A stretch of DNA of 38,823 nt from CAYYNP01 sp964472545 (lineage in GTDB: Bacteria; Planctomycetota; Planctomycetia; Pirellulales; Thermoguttaceae): NCBI GenBank assembly GCA_964472545.1, contig CAYYNP010000057.1, positions 1 to 38,823 on the forward strand, given 5' to 3'. Of the stretch, positions 9,910 through 17,436 are shown piece by piece. Position 1 is the stretch's first letter; each line of letters opens with the position of its first letter. The translations under genes and the position numbers were made by a program. The notes below the pieces were generated by a model. It saw only the letters and a program-made list of their open reading frames with translations, did no database searches and was not told where the DNA came from.

Positions 9910-9973
9910 CCTACAGTCGGGGATCTCGCGTTTCTCGAGCGGGCGACCGTGCCACGCCTTTGCAAAAGCGACG

Positions 9974-12900
9974 TCAATGATTCTCGTACGATCGCTCGTC
10001 AACCGGTCCCGGCCGGACCACCCGCGGCGCGGTCTTGATCAAGGGGCGGATCGAGAGCCAATCGACGCCCTGGAACTCGGGATCGTCGATCTCGCGGACC
10101 TCCGCGTCGCCGCGGTAGGGGCACATCGTGTCGACCCAGGCGATCAGCTTGCGCAGGCTGACCGGATCGACCTTCACGTCGTTGTGCTCGCCGCTGGCGG
10201 CGATGTCGATCAGTTCGCTCTTATACGAAAGGTGGGTCATTGGCGCCGGCGTGGCGTAGGCCGCCGGGTCGCGCTGGTCGTAGCCTTCGACCATGATCAT
10301 GTTGGCGATGCCGAACCCCGGCGGTGCGTTCTCCGGCTTCTGATAGGGCTTGCCCCAGGCGGGACTGCCGGTCAGCAGCCAGTAGGTTTCGTCGAAGCCG
10401 AGCTTGCCCGGCCGCGGCGTCATGTCGAGCGTCTTGCGGCCCTTGCCTTTGCCCTGGTGACATTCGCCGCAGTATTGGTCCAGCACTGGCCGCACGTAGC
10501 GGGCGTAGCTGACGGTGTCTTCGCCCCACGGCGGCGGTGTGATCCGGCGCGGCTCGACCGCCAGGGCCATCGCCGAGATGCTGCTCTGGGGCGTGGTGCT
10601 GTGCAGTTCGTGGCAACCCAGGCAGCCGCGAGTTTCGCCCGGCATCACGCCGGTGAAACTGCGCATCGTTTGCAGGGCCCGGTAGTTTTCGTCGAGCAGT
10701 TGGAAATGCAGCGCCGTTCCCGTGGGAACGTGAAACGCGACGGAACCGTCCTCTGCGATCGGCACCGTACCCAGCACCCGCTTGACACCTTCGGACTGCA
10801 CGCCCGAGACGACCGGCCCGGTCGAGATGTAGGGGCGTTTGTACCAATAGGTGTACGTCTTGGGCTCGATGTTCAACACGCGCAAGTATCGGGCTTTGTC
10901 TTGGAGTTCCCGTGGAGCGCCCTGATAGACGTTGCTGCTGAAGATCACCCCGCCGGCCGGATGCAGCCGCTCTTCTTCGGTGGGCCAATCGACCGTGTCC
11001 ATCAACACCGGCGGCTTGGTCCGCGGTCGCAGCGGCATGGCGTGGAAGATGTTGTTTAGCCCCTCGTAGATCAACTCGCGGTTGCCGTCGACGTCCATCA
11101 GATACAACACGAACTTGCCGCCGCGATTGGCCGAGACGAGGAACTCTTGCTCCGAGAGCGGGTACGGCGAGTAGTAGGCCGAGTAGTGGCCGGCGGCGTG
11201 ATAGTTGGGTGACTCGACCGGATCGGACGGTCCGTTGCCCGACTCGGGCCAGGCCACGTCGGCGGTAACTTTGGTCAGCCCGTGGGGGAAGTTGTAACCG
11301 CCGTCCGGATCGATGATGCCCACCGAGCCGCTGAACCAGTTGTGATGGGCGCTGCCGGTGAACATCACCCGCCGGCTGCCGGGGATGCTGCGGGCGTCTT
11401 TCAACAGATCGGGCCAGACGCTCTGGTTGCCCCAGAAGGTGTTCACTTGCGTGCCGTCGGGCCGTACCGTCCACAGGGCCTGTGCCCGCCACAGCGGCTT
11501 GTCGGTGTATTCCCAGCGGGTGTAGATGATCCGCCCGTCGTTCATCACCGACGGCAGATAGTCCGGCTCGTTGTTGCGCGAGATCAGATAGACGTTCTCG
11601 CCGTTGCGGTCGCAGCGGGCCAACACGAACGCGTTGGTCGGCGGCATGCAACGCACGTAGGTATGGCCGCGGGTGGTCGAGAAGGCGATATGCTCGCCGT
11701 CGGGCAGATAGATCGGATCGAAGTCGTCGAAGCGCCCGCCGGTCAACTGCCGCAGGCCGCTGCCGTCGGCGTCGATCTCGTAAAGGTGAAAAGCCTTCTC
11801 GTTGTGCGGCTTGAAGCAGAACAGCACCTTCGTGCCGTCGAAGGAGACGTCGGGACGCCAGAAGGAGCCGTGCAGCGGGGCCTGCGGCATGAGCTTTGAG
11901 AGCTTACCGCCGGGCGAAAGGCCGTCAAGCGTCAACAACCGGGCACCGGGCACCGCCATGTATCCCAGCCGGTGGCGCGTCTCGTGCGGCCATTCGCTGC
12001 CGGCGGGAAACGGCATGTCGACGAATACCACGCGATCGAAGTCGACGACCGGGTTGGCGAGCATCACACGGCGCTTTACCGCACGGACGCGGAAGTAGAG
12101 TTCGGCGTCGGCGGTGTTGATTGTCTCGGATTGTTTCTCCAACGCATCGAGAGCGGCCAGCGGCTCGGAGAAATCGATCTTGCGGCCGAAGCGGGCCTTG
12201 ATCCGGGCGGCTAGCGCACGGGTCCACTCGATCTCGCTGCGGATCCGCGCCGGCGAGGGATCGTTGCCCGCCTGGTGAAGCCAGTCGCGGCGCAGCAATT
12301 CACTCGCTTCGTTGGCCGTGAGGCTGCGGGTTTCGGGCGTTTTGGGCTCGATGTACGGGGCCACCGCCTCGCGCGTCGTCGGCCGGGCGTCGACCAGATC
12401 CTTGCGTTGGCCGGCAGCAAGAACCGCCTCGATCCACTTCGGCGAAAATCGGGCCGTGTCGCCGAGTTGCTTTAGCTCGGCGAATTGGCGTTCTACGGCC
12501 TCGACCTCCTTCCACTTCTGAAAATCCTCCGGCGACTGTCGCTTCCATTGTTCTTCGGTCAGCGGCCGATACTCCAGCAGCAGCCCCGTCGCCCGATCGG
12601 CCAGCTTTCGATTGATGTCGGGATCCGTGCTGAGCAAATACTGCTCCGGCGTCATACCCGCCTGGCGGATGAACTGCCCGTAGTCGTCGGGGAAACGCAC
12701 GCGCAGGAGTTTGCCGGCGGCGTCGACGAGCCGGCCCTGCGGCGTGAGGCGTTTCTCCACGATCGCGCGCCGGGCGTTGGAGAGCATCTCGGCGAAAGAG
12801 CCGCCCGAGGCGTCCAGCGCGCGGAGTTGCTCCTCCTGGGCGAGGATCTGCTTCTTGAGCTTCTCGCGGTATTGGGCCAGCACCGGTAGCGCGTTTTGAT

Positions 12901-13639
12901 ACAACGCGGCGACCTGCTGCGGCGTCAAGGCGTCGCGATAGATGCGCAGGTCGTCGATCGCCCCCTGAAAACACTCGCCGCCGTTGGACGAGCCGATGCA
13001 ACCCGGCGCCGCGCCGCCGGCCGCGATCGGCCCGGAACGCTTCAGCGCGCGGATCTCCTTGCCGTCGAGATAGACCCGCATCGCCTGGCCGTCGTACGTG
13101 GCGGCACAGTGATGCCACAGCCCGTCGAGCAACACGGCCGGGTTGATCTCCGCGTCGCACTCCACGTAGCCGCCGACGTTCAGCCCCAATGACAGGATCG
13201 TGCCGCTGCCTTGAAACGAAAACAACACGCGGTTGTTGCCGTCCTCCTTGCGGAAGATCTCGTTGTAGGTGTCCCACCTGGTGGGCATCGTCCAGGCGGA
13301 GAGCGTGATCTTATCGAGTTGGCCGAAGTCCGGCTTGCCAAAACCCGGCTTGCCTGGCACTTGCAGCATGTGTGTGCCGGAGAGCCACAAGGCGGAGCCG
13401 AAGAGACCCTCGGTGCGAGAGACGGCCGGTGTCGTCGACTTCCGCGTCGCGGCGTGGTTGTCGTTGCCGCTTACGTCGCGGCACGTTTCGGCTGCCGGCT
13501 CGTCGAAGTTCCAATAAGCCACCAACGGCTTGTCGATCGCCAGCGGCGTATCCGGCTGCTCGGCGAGTGCCGCGATCGGGCCGATGAGAATCGAGAAGAG
13601 CACGGCGAATTGCGGCCGTCGAAGAAGTGGGCAGTGCAT
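9974..13639 (-). CDS. Exported LamG / hydrazine-synthase-alpha-like propeller / di-haem protein
   Basis: Start at 13639 is set by GGGAGG 7 bases upstream and by the signal peptide that follows (FAVLFSILIGPIAALA); the product is 1221 aa. Order: a LamG/concanavalin-like jelly roll (about 35-240, with VAYWNFDE, LSAWTMPTRWD and AIDDLRIYRDALT); a charged helical segment (about 250-590); a PD40/TolB-like propeller (about 600-960, with LYEIDADGSGLRQLTGG, DFDPIYLPDGEHIAFST and MNDGRIIYTRW); and a C-terminal cytochrome segment with CLGCH (1006-1010) and CGECH (1057-1061). The propeller plus CxxCH layout is that of proteins annotated as carrying the hydrazine synthase alpha middle domain. These are widespread in planctomycetes that do not perform anammox, so hydrazine synthesis is not implied. 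A periplasmic electron-transfer or oxidase role is the reasonable inference, and the LamG domain suggests glycan binding. Confidence 0.88.
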   Translation of the reverse strand: MHCPLLRRPQFAVLFSILIGPIAALAEQPDTPLAIDKPLVAYWNFDEPAAETCRDVSGNDNHAATRKSTTPAVSRTEGLFGSALWLSGTHMLQVPGKPGFGKPDFGQLDKITLSAWTMPTRWDTYNEIFRKEDGNNRVLFSFQGSGTILSLGLNVGGYVECDAEINPAVLLDGLWHHCAATYDGQAMRVYLDGKEIRALKRSGPIAAGGAAPGCIGSSNGGECFQGAIDDLRIYRDALTPQQVAALYQNALPVLAQYREKLKKQILAQEEQLRALDASGGSFAEMLSNARRAIVEKRLTPQGRLVDAAGKLLRVRFPDDYGQFIRQAGMTPEQYLLSTDPDINRKLADRATGLLLEYRPLTEEQWKRQSPEDFQKWKEVEAVERQFAELKQLGDTARFSPKWIEAVLAAGQRKDLVDARPTTREAVAPYIEPKTPETRSLTANEASELLRRDWLHQAGNDPSPARIRSEIEWTRALAARIKARFGRKIDFSEPLAALDALEKQSETINTADAELYFRVRAVKRRVMLANPVVDFDRVVFVDMPFPAGSEWPHETRHRLGYMAVPGARLLTLDGLSPGGKLSKLMPQAPLHGSFWRPDVSFDGTKVLFCFKPHNEKAFHLYEIDADGSGLRQLTGGRFDDFDPIYLPDGEHIAFSTTRGHTYVRCMPPTNAFVLARCDRNGENVYLISRNNEPDYLPSVMNDGRIIYTRWEYTDKPLWRAQALWTVRPDGTQVNTFWGNQSVWPDLLKDARSIPGSRRVMFTGSAHHNWFSGSVGIIDPDGGYNFPHGLTKVTADVAWPESGNGPSDPVESPNYHAAGHYSAYYSPYPLSEQEFLVSANRGGKFVLYLMDVDGNRELIYEGLNNIFHAMPLRPRTKPPVLMDTVDWPTEEERLHPAGGVIFSSNVYQGAPRELQDKARYLRVLNIEPKTYTYWYKRPYISTGPVVSGVQSEGVKRVLGTVPIAEDGSVAFHVPTGTALHFQLLDENYRALQTMRSFTGVMPGETRGCLGCHELHSTTPQSSISAMALAVEPRRITPPPWGEDTVSYARYVRPVLDQYCGECHQGKGKGRKTLDMTPRPGKLGFDETYWLLTGSPAWGKPYQKPENAPPGFGIANMIMVEGYDQRDPAAYATPAPMTHLSYKSELIDIAASGEHNDVKVDPVSLRKLIAWVDTMCPYRGDAEVREIDDPEFQGVDWLSIRPLIKTAPRVVRPGPVDERSYENH

Positions 13640-13696
13640 CAAGCGACCTCCCGAGTTTCCAAAGGCAGGATTGACGAGGAGTCTCCTCACATGGGC

Positions 13697-13725
13697 ATGA
13701 TAGGTCAGCAGGCGACGGTAGTAAA
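13697..13725 (-). promoter_or_regulatory. Likely promoter of the di-haem gene
   Basis: Minus strand TTTACT (13720-13725), 17-base spacer, TATCAT (13697-13702), 57 bases before the start. An alternative TTGACG (near 13740) to TACCGT pair overlaps it. Confidence 0.4.
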
Positions 13726-13767
13726 GCCCCGTCTCTTCGTCAAACGTCCATTTCCCTTCACATCGAA

Positions 13768-13796
13768 GTGACTTCCCCGGTGTACACGACTACAAT
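13768..13796 (+). promoter_or_regulatory. Likely promoter of the FG-GAP gene
   Basis: GTGACT (13768-13773), 17-base spacer, TACAAT (13791-13796), 71 bases before the chosen ATG. The first box shares TGAC with the consensus, and the second matches five of six. Confidence 0.5.
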
Positions 13797-13867
13797 GACG
13801 TACCGGTGTCCGATTGAACGAGCCTTGCGATTCCCCGCCGCAATCCTTCCACAGCACTGGACCGATC

Positions 13868-15046
13868 ATGAACTGCCGATCCCTGAGCGTGGTGTTGTTG
13901 ACGATCGCCGCCAGTCTTCCGCCGGCCGCCGCGGCCGAAATGCAATGGAAACACCACTACGCCGACCGCAACTTCTCGGGCAGCACGTGGGGCCAAACGG
14001 CGCTGGCCGATCTTGACGGCGACGGCGACCTGGACTTCATCACCGGCCAAAGCGCGGGCGACGTCGTCTGGTACGAGTTTCACGCGGCCGATCGCTGGAC
14101 GCGGCATCTGCTGGGCCGCAATTCGCCGTCGGAGGTGGGCGGGGGCGTGATGGACGTCGATCGCGACGGACGGCCCGACTTCGTCGCCGGCGGGGCCTGG
14201 TACGAGAATCCCGGCGATCCTACGAAGTCGACCTTCCGGCGGCACGTCTTCGACGCCACGTTGACCAAAGTACACGACGTGCGAATCGCCGACGTCGACG
14301 GCGACGGCGTGGCGGACGTGGTGACCATGTCGGACCGCAACGACGTGCGATGGTACAAGGTGGCCGCCGATCCGACCGCCGCGTGGAAGGCCGTCACCAT
14401 CGGCCCGCCGGTCCATTCGGGCATCTGCACGGGCGACGTCGACGGCGACGGCGACAACGACGTGGTTCGCAGCAACGTCTGGTTCGAGAACCGCGAATCG
14501 GGACAAGCGTGGACGCCGCACCGCATGACCGAGCCGTGGGGCGCCAAGGCGATCTCTTGGCAAGACAACGCCACGCAGACGCGAACCGCCGAGCTGAACG
14601 GCGACGGGCGGCTCGACGTGGTGATCGCCGACGGCGAGAACCGCAACGCCCGGATTGGCTGGCTCGAGGGGCCCGCCGATCCGAAGCAAGGTCCTTGGGT
14701 CACGCATCTGTTGCCGAAGACGGACACGGACGCCCGGGGGGCGTATCACTGTCTGCACGTGGGCGATTTCACCGGCGACGGCCGCCCGGACGTCTTTTCG
14801 GCCGAGATGGAGGCCTTCTGCGGCGATCGGCCGCCGCGATGGTTTGTTTGGGAAAACGTCGACGGGCGCGGCACGTTTCGCGAGCGCGTCGTGCTCGACG
14901 CCAACCTGGGGGCCCACGAGGCGGTCTGTGGCGACGTCGACTCCGACGGCGATCTGGATATTTGCTCGAAACTTTGGCGGCCGATCAAATCGAACGCCAA
15001 CGGCGGCCGAAACCACTTCGATTTTCTGGAGAATCTGGCAAAGTAG
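13868..15046 (+). CDS. Exported FG-GAP/VCBS repeat protein (seven-bladed propeller)
   Basis: Start chosen at 13868 because MNCRSLSVVLLTIAASLPPAAA is a complete signal peptide; an in-frame ATG at 13814 would put 18 unlikely residues in front. The 392-residue product carries seven calcium-binding loops of the DxDGDGxxD kind: DLDGDGDLD, DVDRDGRPD, DVDGDGVAD, DVDGDGDND, ELNGDGRLD, DFTGDGRPD and DVDSDGDLD. The spacing is regular at about 50 residues, as in an integrin-like seven-bladed beta-propeller. No catalytic motif was found, so ligand or surface binding is likely. The gene is transcribed away from the di-haem gene. Its TAG stop (15044-15046) is the first part of a palindromic repeat, so the repeat edge defines the C-terminus. 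A long frame on the opposite strand is a GC-driven shadow. Confidence 0.88.
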   Translation: MNCRSLSVVLLTIAASLPPAAAAEMQWKHHYADRNFSGSTWGQTALADLDGDGDLDFITGQSAGDVVWYEFHAADRWTRHLLGRNSPSEVGGGVMDVDRDGRPDFVAGGAWYENPGDPTKSTFRRHVFDATLTKVHDVRIADVDGDGVADVVTMSDRNDVRWYKVAADPTAAWKAVTIGPPVHSGICTGDVDGDGDNDVVRSNVWFENRESGQAWTPHRMTEPWGAKAISWQDNATQTRTAELNGDGRLDVVIADGENRNARIGWLEGPADPKQGPWVTHLLPKTDTDARGAYHCLHVGDFTGDGRPDVFSAEMEAFCGDRPPRWFVWENVDGRGTFRERVVLDANLGAHEAVCGDVDSDGDLDICSKLWRPIKSNANGGRNHFDFLENLAK

Positions 15047-15125
15047 GCGTCTCGCTCCGCGAGACAGCCACAGCCACATCTCGCAACGAGATGACTACTA
15101 ATCTCACATCTCAGCGAGACGACTA
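15043..15125. repeat. Palindromic repeat family A, copy 2, compound
   Basis: The element opens GTAGGCGTCTCGCTCCGCGA and contains the hairpin GTCTCGC/GCGAGAC. It continues with CATCTCGCAACGAGATG followed by ACTACTA, and ends with a third, half unit (CAGCGAGACGACTACTA). It looks like one and a half to two copies of the element at 180-236. The opening TAG is the stop codon of the FG-GAP gene. Confidence 0.8.
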
Positions 15126-15192
15126 CTATCACGGCCGGAGATGACGTCCGGCTCGGAGGATGTCGACGAATCGACTCGTCATTGCATCGCGC

Positions 15193-15221
15193 TCGAAACG
15201 ACCGACGACATCTGCTACAAT
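15193..15221 (+). promoter_or_regulatory. Likely promoter of the aldo/keto reductase-like gene
   Basis: TCGAAA (15193-15198), 17-base spacer, TACAAT (15216-15221), 70 bases before the ATG. The layout is nearly identical to the promoter of the preceding gene. Confidence 0.45.
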
Positions 15222-15291
15222 ATCGGGATCGAACGATTCACAGTGGCCGGTTCGCCGCGGTCGATATCTCACAGGTTTGGAGGTCTTCGTA

Positions 15292-16395
15292 ATGCCTGAA
15301 AAGCTCACCCGACGTCAGTTCGTTCGCGATAGTGCCGTGGTGGCCGGATGGCTGGCTGCCGGTTTCACGGCCACCAAAACGGTAGCGGCGGGCAACCCGG
15401 CCAAAGAAGATACGGCCGATATCCTCAACTACAATCCCGACATGGAATACCGCCGCTGCGGCCGGTCGGGCATGATGGTCTCGGCCGTTTCGCTGGGCGG
15501 GCATTGGAAGCGGGTCGACCGGATGATCGGCGGCGAAGAAGATCCCGGCTGGATGACGATGAAGATCGGCCGGCCGGAGTTCCAGAAGAACCGCCACGAG
15601 GTCCTCTCCCGCTGCATCGAACGGGGGATCAACTTTGTCGACGCCTGCTGCCGCGAAGAGATCCTGGCCTACAGCCGGGCGCTGAAGGGCCGCCGCGACA
15701 AGATGTACTTCAGCTACTCCTGGCACATCACCGAGAGCCGCTTCGAAGAGTGGCGCTCGCGCAAGAAGCTGCAAGAGGGTCTCGACGCCGGCATGAAAGA
15801 GGCCGGGCTGGAGTACGTCGACCTCTGGCGGATCAGTCTCCTGACGCAAAGCAGCCGCCACAGCGAAGGCGAGGGCGAAGAGGCGATGGCCGCACTCGAC
15901 TGGGCCAAACGGACCGGCCGCGCCCGATTCACCGGCGTCTCGTCGCACGACCGGCCGCACCTGAAGAAGCTGATCGAGACCTATCCCGACCAAATGGAGA
16001 TCATGCTCACGCCCTACACGGCCAAGACCAAGGTGGTCACCGACGAGGCCGGTCTTTGGGCGTCGATCCGCAAGCACGACGTCGGCTGGTTCGGCATCAA
16101 GCCGTTTGCCAGCAACTCGGTCTTCAAGGGCGACAGCTCGCCAAAGAGCCCCCACTTCGACGAAGACAACCGCATCGCCCGGCTGGCGCTGCGCTACATC
16201 CTCTGCAACCCGGCCATCACCGCCCCGATCCCCGGCATGATCTCGCCGCAACAGGTCGACAACGTGGCGTTGGCCGTGATGGAACGCCGCGAGTTGGACG
16301 TCGAGGAGAAGGCCGAGTTGGATCGGGCCATGGATCGGGCGTGGGCGAACCTGCCGCCGAAGTATCGGTGGTTGCGGGATTGGGAGTACGTTTAG
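15292..16395 (+). CDS. Tat-exported aldo/keto reductase-fold protein lacking most catalytic residues
   Basis: Start at 15292 follows GGAGG by 8 bases. The N-terminus TRRQFVRDSAVVAGWLAAG is a twin-arginine signal, so the protein is exported folded, as expected if it binds a cofactor. The rest (367 aa in all) follows the AKR TIM-barrel pattern: YRRCGRSGMMVSAVSLGGHW (beta 1), RGINFVDACCREEIL, LKGRRDKMYFSYSW, AGLEYVDLWRIS, RARFTGVSSHDRPHL, AITAPIPGMISPQQVDN. Of the AKR tetrad Asp-Tyr-Lys-His only the Asp is present (D117). The Tyr loop is shortened to CCREEI, the Lys position is Ser (about S143) and the His position is Ser (S182). Normal reductase chemistry is therefore doubtful. The family call is secure from the fold signature; the activity is unknown. 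It stands alone between two repeat-rich gaps. Confidence 0.88.
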   Translation: MPEKLTRRQFVRDSAVVAGWLAAGFTATKTVAAGNPAKEDTADILNYNPDMEYRRCGRSGMMVSAVSLGGHWKRVDRMIGGEEDPGWMTMKIGRPEFQKNRHEVLSRCIERGINFVDACCREEILAYSRALKGRRDKMYFSYSWHITESRFEEWRSRKKLQEGLDAGMKEAGLEYVDLWRISLLTQSSRHSEGEGEEAMAALDWAKRTGRARFTGVSSHDRPHLKKLIETYPDQMEIMLTPYTAKTKVVTDEAGLWASIRKHDVGWFGIKPFASNSVFKGDSSPKSPHFDEDNRIARLALRYILCNPAITAPIPGMISPQQVDNVALAVMERRELDVEEKAELDRAMDRAWANLPPKYRWLRDWEYV

Positions 16396-16404
16396 ACGCT
16401 GGGA

Positions 16405-16468
16405 TTCGTGTGTAGCCGAAGTCGCCAGACTTTGGACGTAAGTAGCGCGGAGGACGTGGCTACACGAA
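16405..16468. repeat. Imperfect inverted repeat behind the AKR-like gene
   Basis: TTCGTGTGTAGCC (16405-16417) pairs with GGCTACACGAA (16458-16468), apart from a two-base bulge. The interior carries GCCGAAGTCGCCAGACTTTGG. It sits 10 bases after the stop codon and between two convergent genes, so it may also act as a terminator. Confidence 0.55.
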
Positions 16469-16473
16469 CAGGC

Positions 16474-16579
16474 TCTTTCGCAAGAGTGTCCGGGTGGCGA
16501 AGCCACCGGAGGAGGTTGCCTTGGACGCGGGGCCTCTTGTTGCTGCGCAACCCCGACGCTCCTCCGGCCATGCGAAAGA
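16474..16579. repeat. Structured 106-base element with 9-base terminal inverted repeats
   Basis: TCTTTCGCA (16474-16482) and TGCGAAAGA (16571-16579) are perfect inverted ends. Inside are the hairpins CTCTTTCGCAAGAG and GGTGGCGAAGCCACC and a GGAGG/CCTCC pair. The gap between the convergent genes (16396-16590) is filled by this and the previous element. It could be a small non-autonomous mobile element or a terminator cluster. Confidence 0.5.
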
Positions 16580-16590
16580 AGTGACAACGC

Positions 16591-17310
16591 CTACTGCGGA
16601 GAAGCGTCGGGGCCACCCGCGGCACTCCCCGATTCCCTGCCGACGGGAACGGTCACGCAAATCGGTGATTCGTCGTGTATGTCGCGTGGCCGAACGGACT
16701 GCCTGTCGACTGGCATGTAGGTAGTTCGATACCCGGAGACTGTGACACGTAGCCAAACGCCCGTTGTGTCCACATAGCCCGAGTTCACAAACAGCCCCCT
16801 CCTGCCCGATGCGAAGAACTTATGCGTAAACCGGACGTACCCATCTTCGTCGGTAGTCAGTTCGGTCGTGCCTTGCGGTGAATAGACGGGCGAGAAATCA
16901 CGGCCGACGTCGGGTGGCACCCCATCAATTGATGAACGTGGTCCGTCTAGGACTTCAATTGTTGCGTCGGGCAGAGGCGTCAGTTCGGACGCATCGAGAA
17001 CAATCATCCGAACGTCAAGCTCTCGATGGCCGCTCCAAGCGACATCGGATATGAGGGGGAGCATGCCGACAGCCACAACCATCAGGAGAACGCCCACCGC
17101 CGCCACCTGCCCCCAACGCTTTGTACGTACCGCTTGGACTATCGCAAGAATGCCTGACGTGCCGAGGGCAAGCGGGAGAATGATAGCGATGTTCCAGCCC
17201 GTCCATGCACAGATGCCCAGGAACACGGATAGCGCAGTGAAAACGAGAAACACGGTAGAAAGAGAAAACTGGAATACGCCGGTGCCCGGTCTCGAATCAG
17301 AAGACGTCAT
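16591..17310 (-). CDS. Small membrane protein with planctomycete-type N-terminus, 239 aa
   Basis: The N-terminus FQFSLSTVFLVFTALSVFLG is a recurring planctomycete pattern: a short polar leader, FxFSL, then a hydrophobic helix. Three to four transmembrane helices fill residues ~15-95 (FQFSLSTVFLVFTALSVFLG, NIAIILPLALGTSGILAIVQ, VAAVGVLLMVVAVGMLPL). The remaining ~140 residues look like a beta-sandwich of the carboxypeptidase-regulatory or Ig kind (LDASELTPLPDATIEVLDG, TTELTTDEDGYVRFTHKF, VWLRVTVSGYRTTYMPV), predicted to face the periplasm. No function is known to me. A perfect TATAAT lies 39 bases upstream, so it need not depend on the adaptor gene before it, whose stop is 126 bases away. The ATG has no strong Shine-Dalgarno sequence. 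Confidence 0.75.
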   Translation of the reverse strand: MTSSDSRPGTGVFQFSLSTVFLVFTALSVFLGICAWTGWNIAIILPLALGTSGILAIVQAVRTKRWGQVAAVGVLLMVVAVGMLPLISDVAWSGHRELDVRMIVLDASELTPLPDATIEVLDGPRSSIDGVPPDVGRDFSPVYSPQGTTELTTDEDGYVRFTHKFFASGRRGLFVNSGYVDTTGVWLRVTVSGYRTTYMPVDRQSVRPRDIHDESPICVTVPVGRESGSAAGGPDASPQ

Positions 17311-17348
17311 GGCAGCAGTTCGCCGGTGCCAACCCTGAGTATCTACTC

Positions 17349-17378
17349 ATTATACTGCAATTTGGCGATGACGGTGAC
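17349..17378 (-). promoter_or_regulatory. Possible promoter of the small membrane protein gene
   Basis: A perfect TATAAT on the minus strand (plus 17349-17354) lies 38 bases before the ATG. The upstream box at 17373-17378 (GTCACC, 18-base spacer) is poor. Confidence 0.4.
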
Positions 17379-17436
17379 CGGTGGTGCCAGTACTGGCGCC
17401 CCGGTTGATTCCGTGCATCCCCAGCCACCCTTCCGT

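Noticed and set aside
9974..13639. Hydrazine synthase function
   Set aside because: Only the alpha-type propeller with haem sites is present. Beta and gamma subunits and other anammox genes are absent, and such homologues occur in many non-anammox planctomycetes.
13790..15079. Minus-strand open frame opposite the FG-GAP gene
   Set aside because: It is the complement of the repeated DGDGD codons, which stay open by composition.
16474..16579. Complete insertion sequence
   Set aside because: Too short for a transposase and no target-site duplication seen; kept only as a structured repeat.
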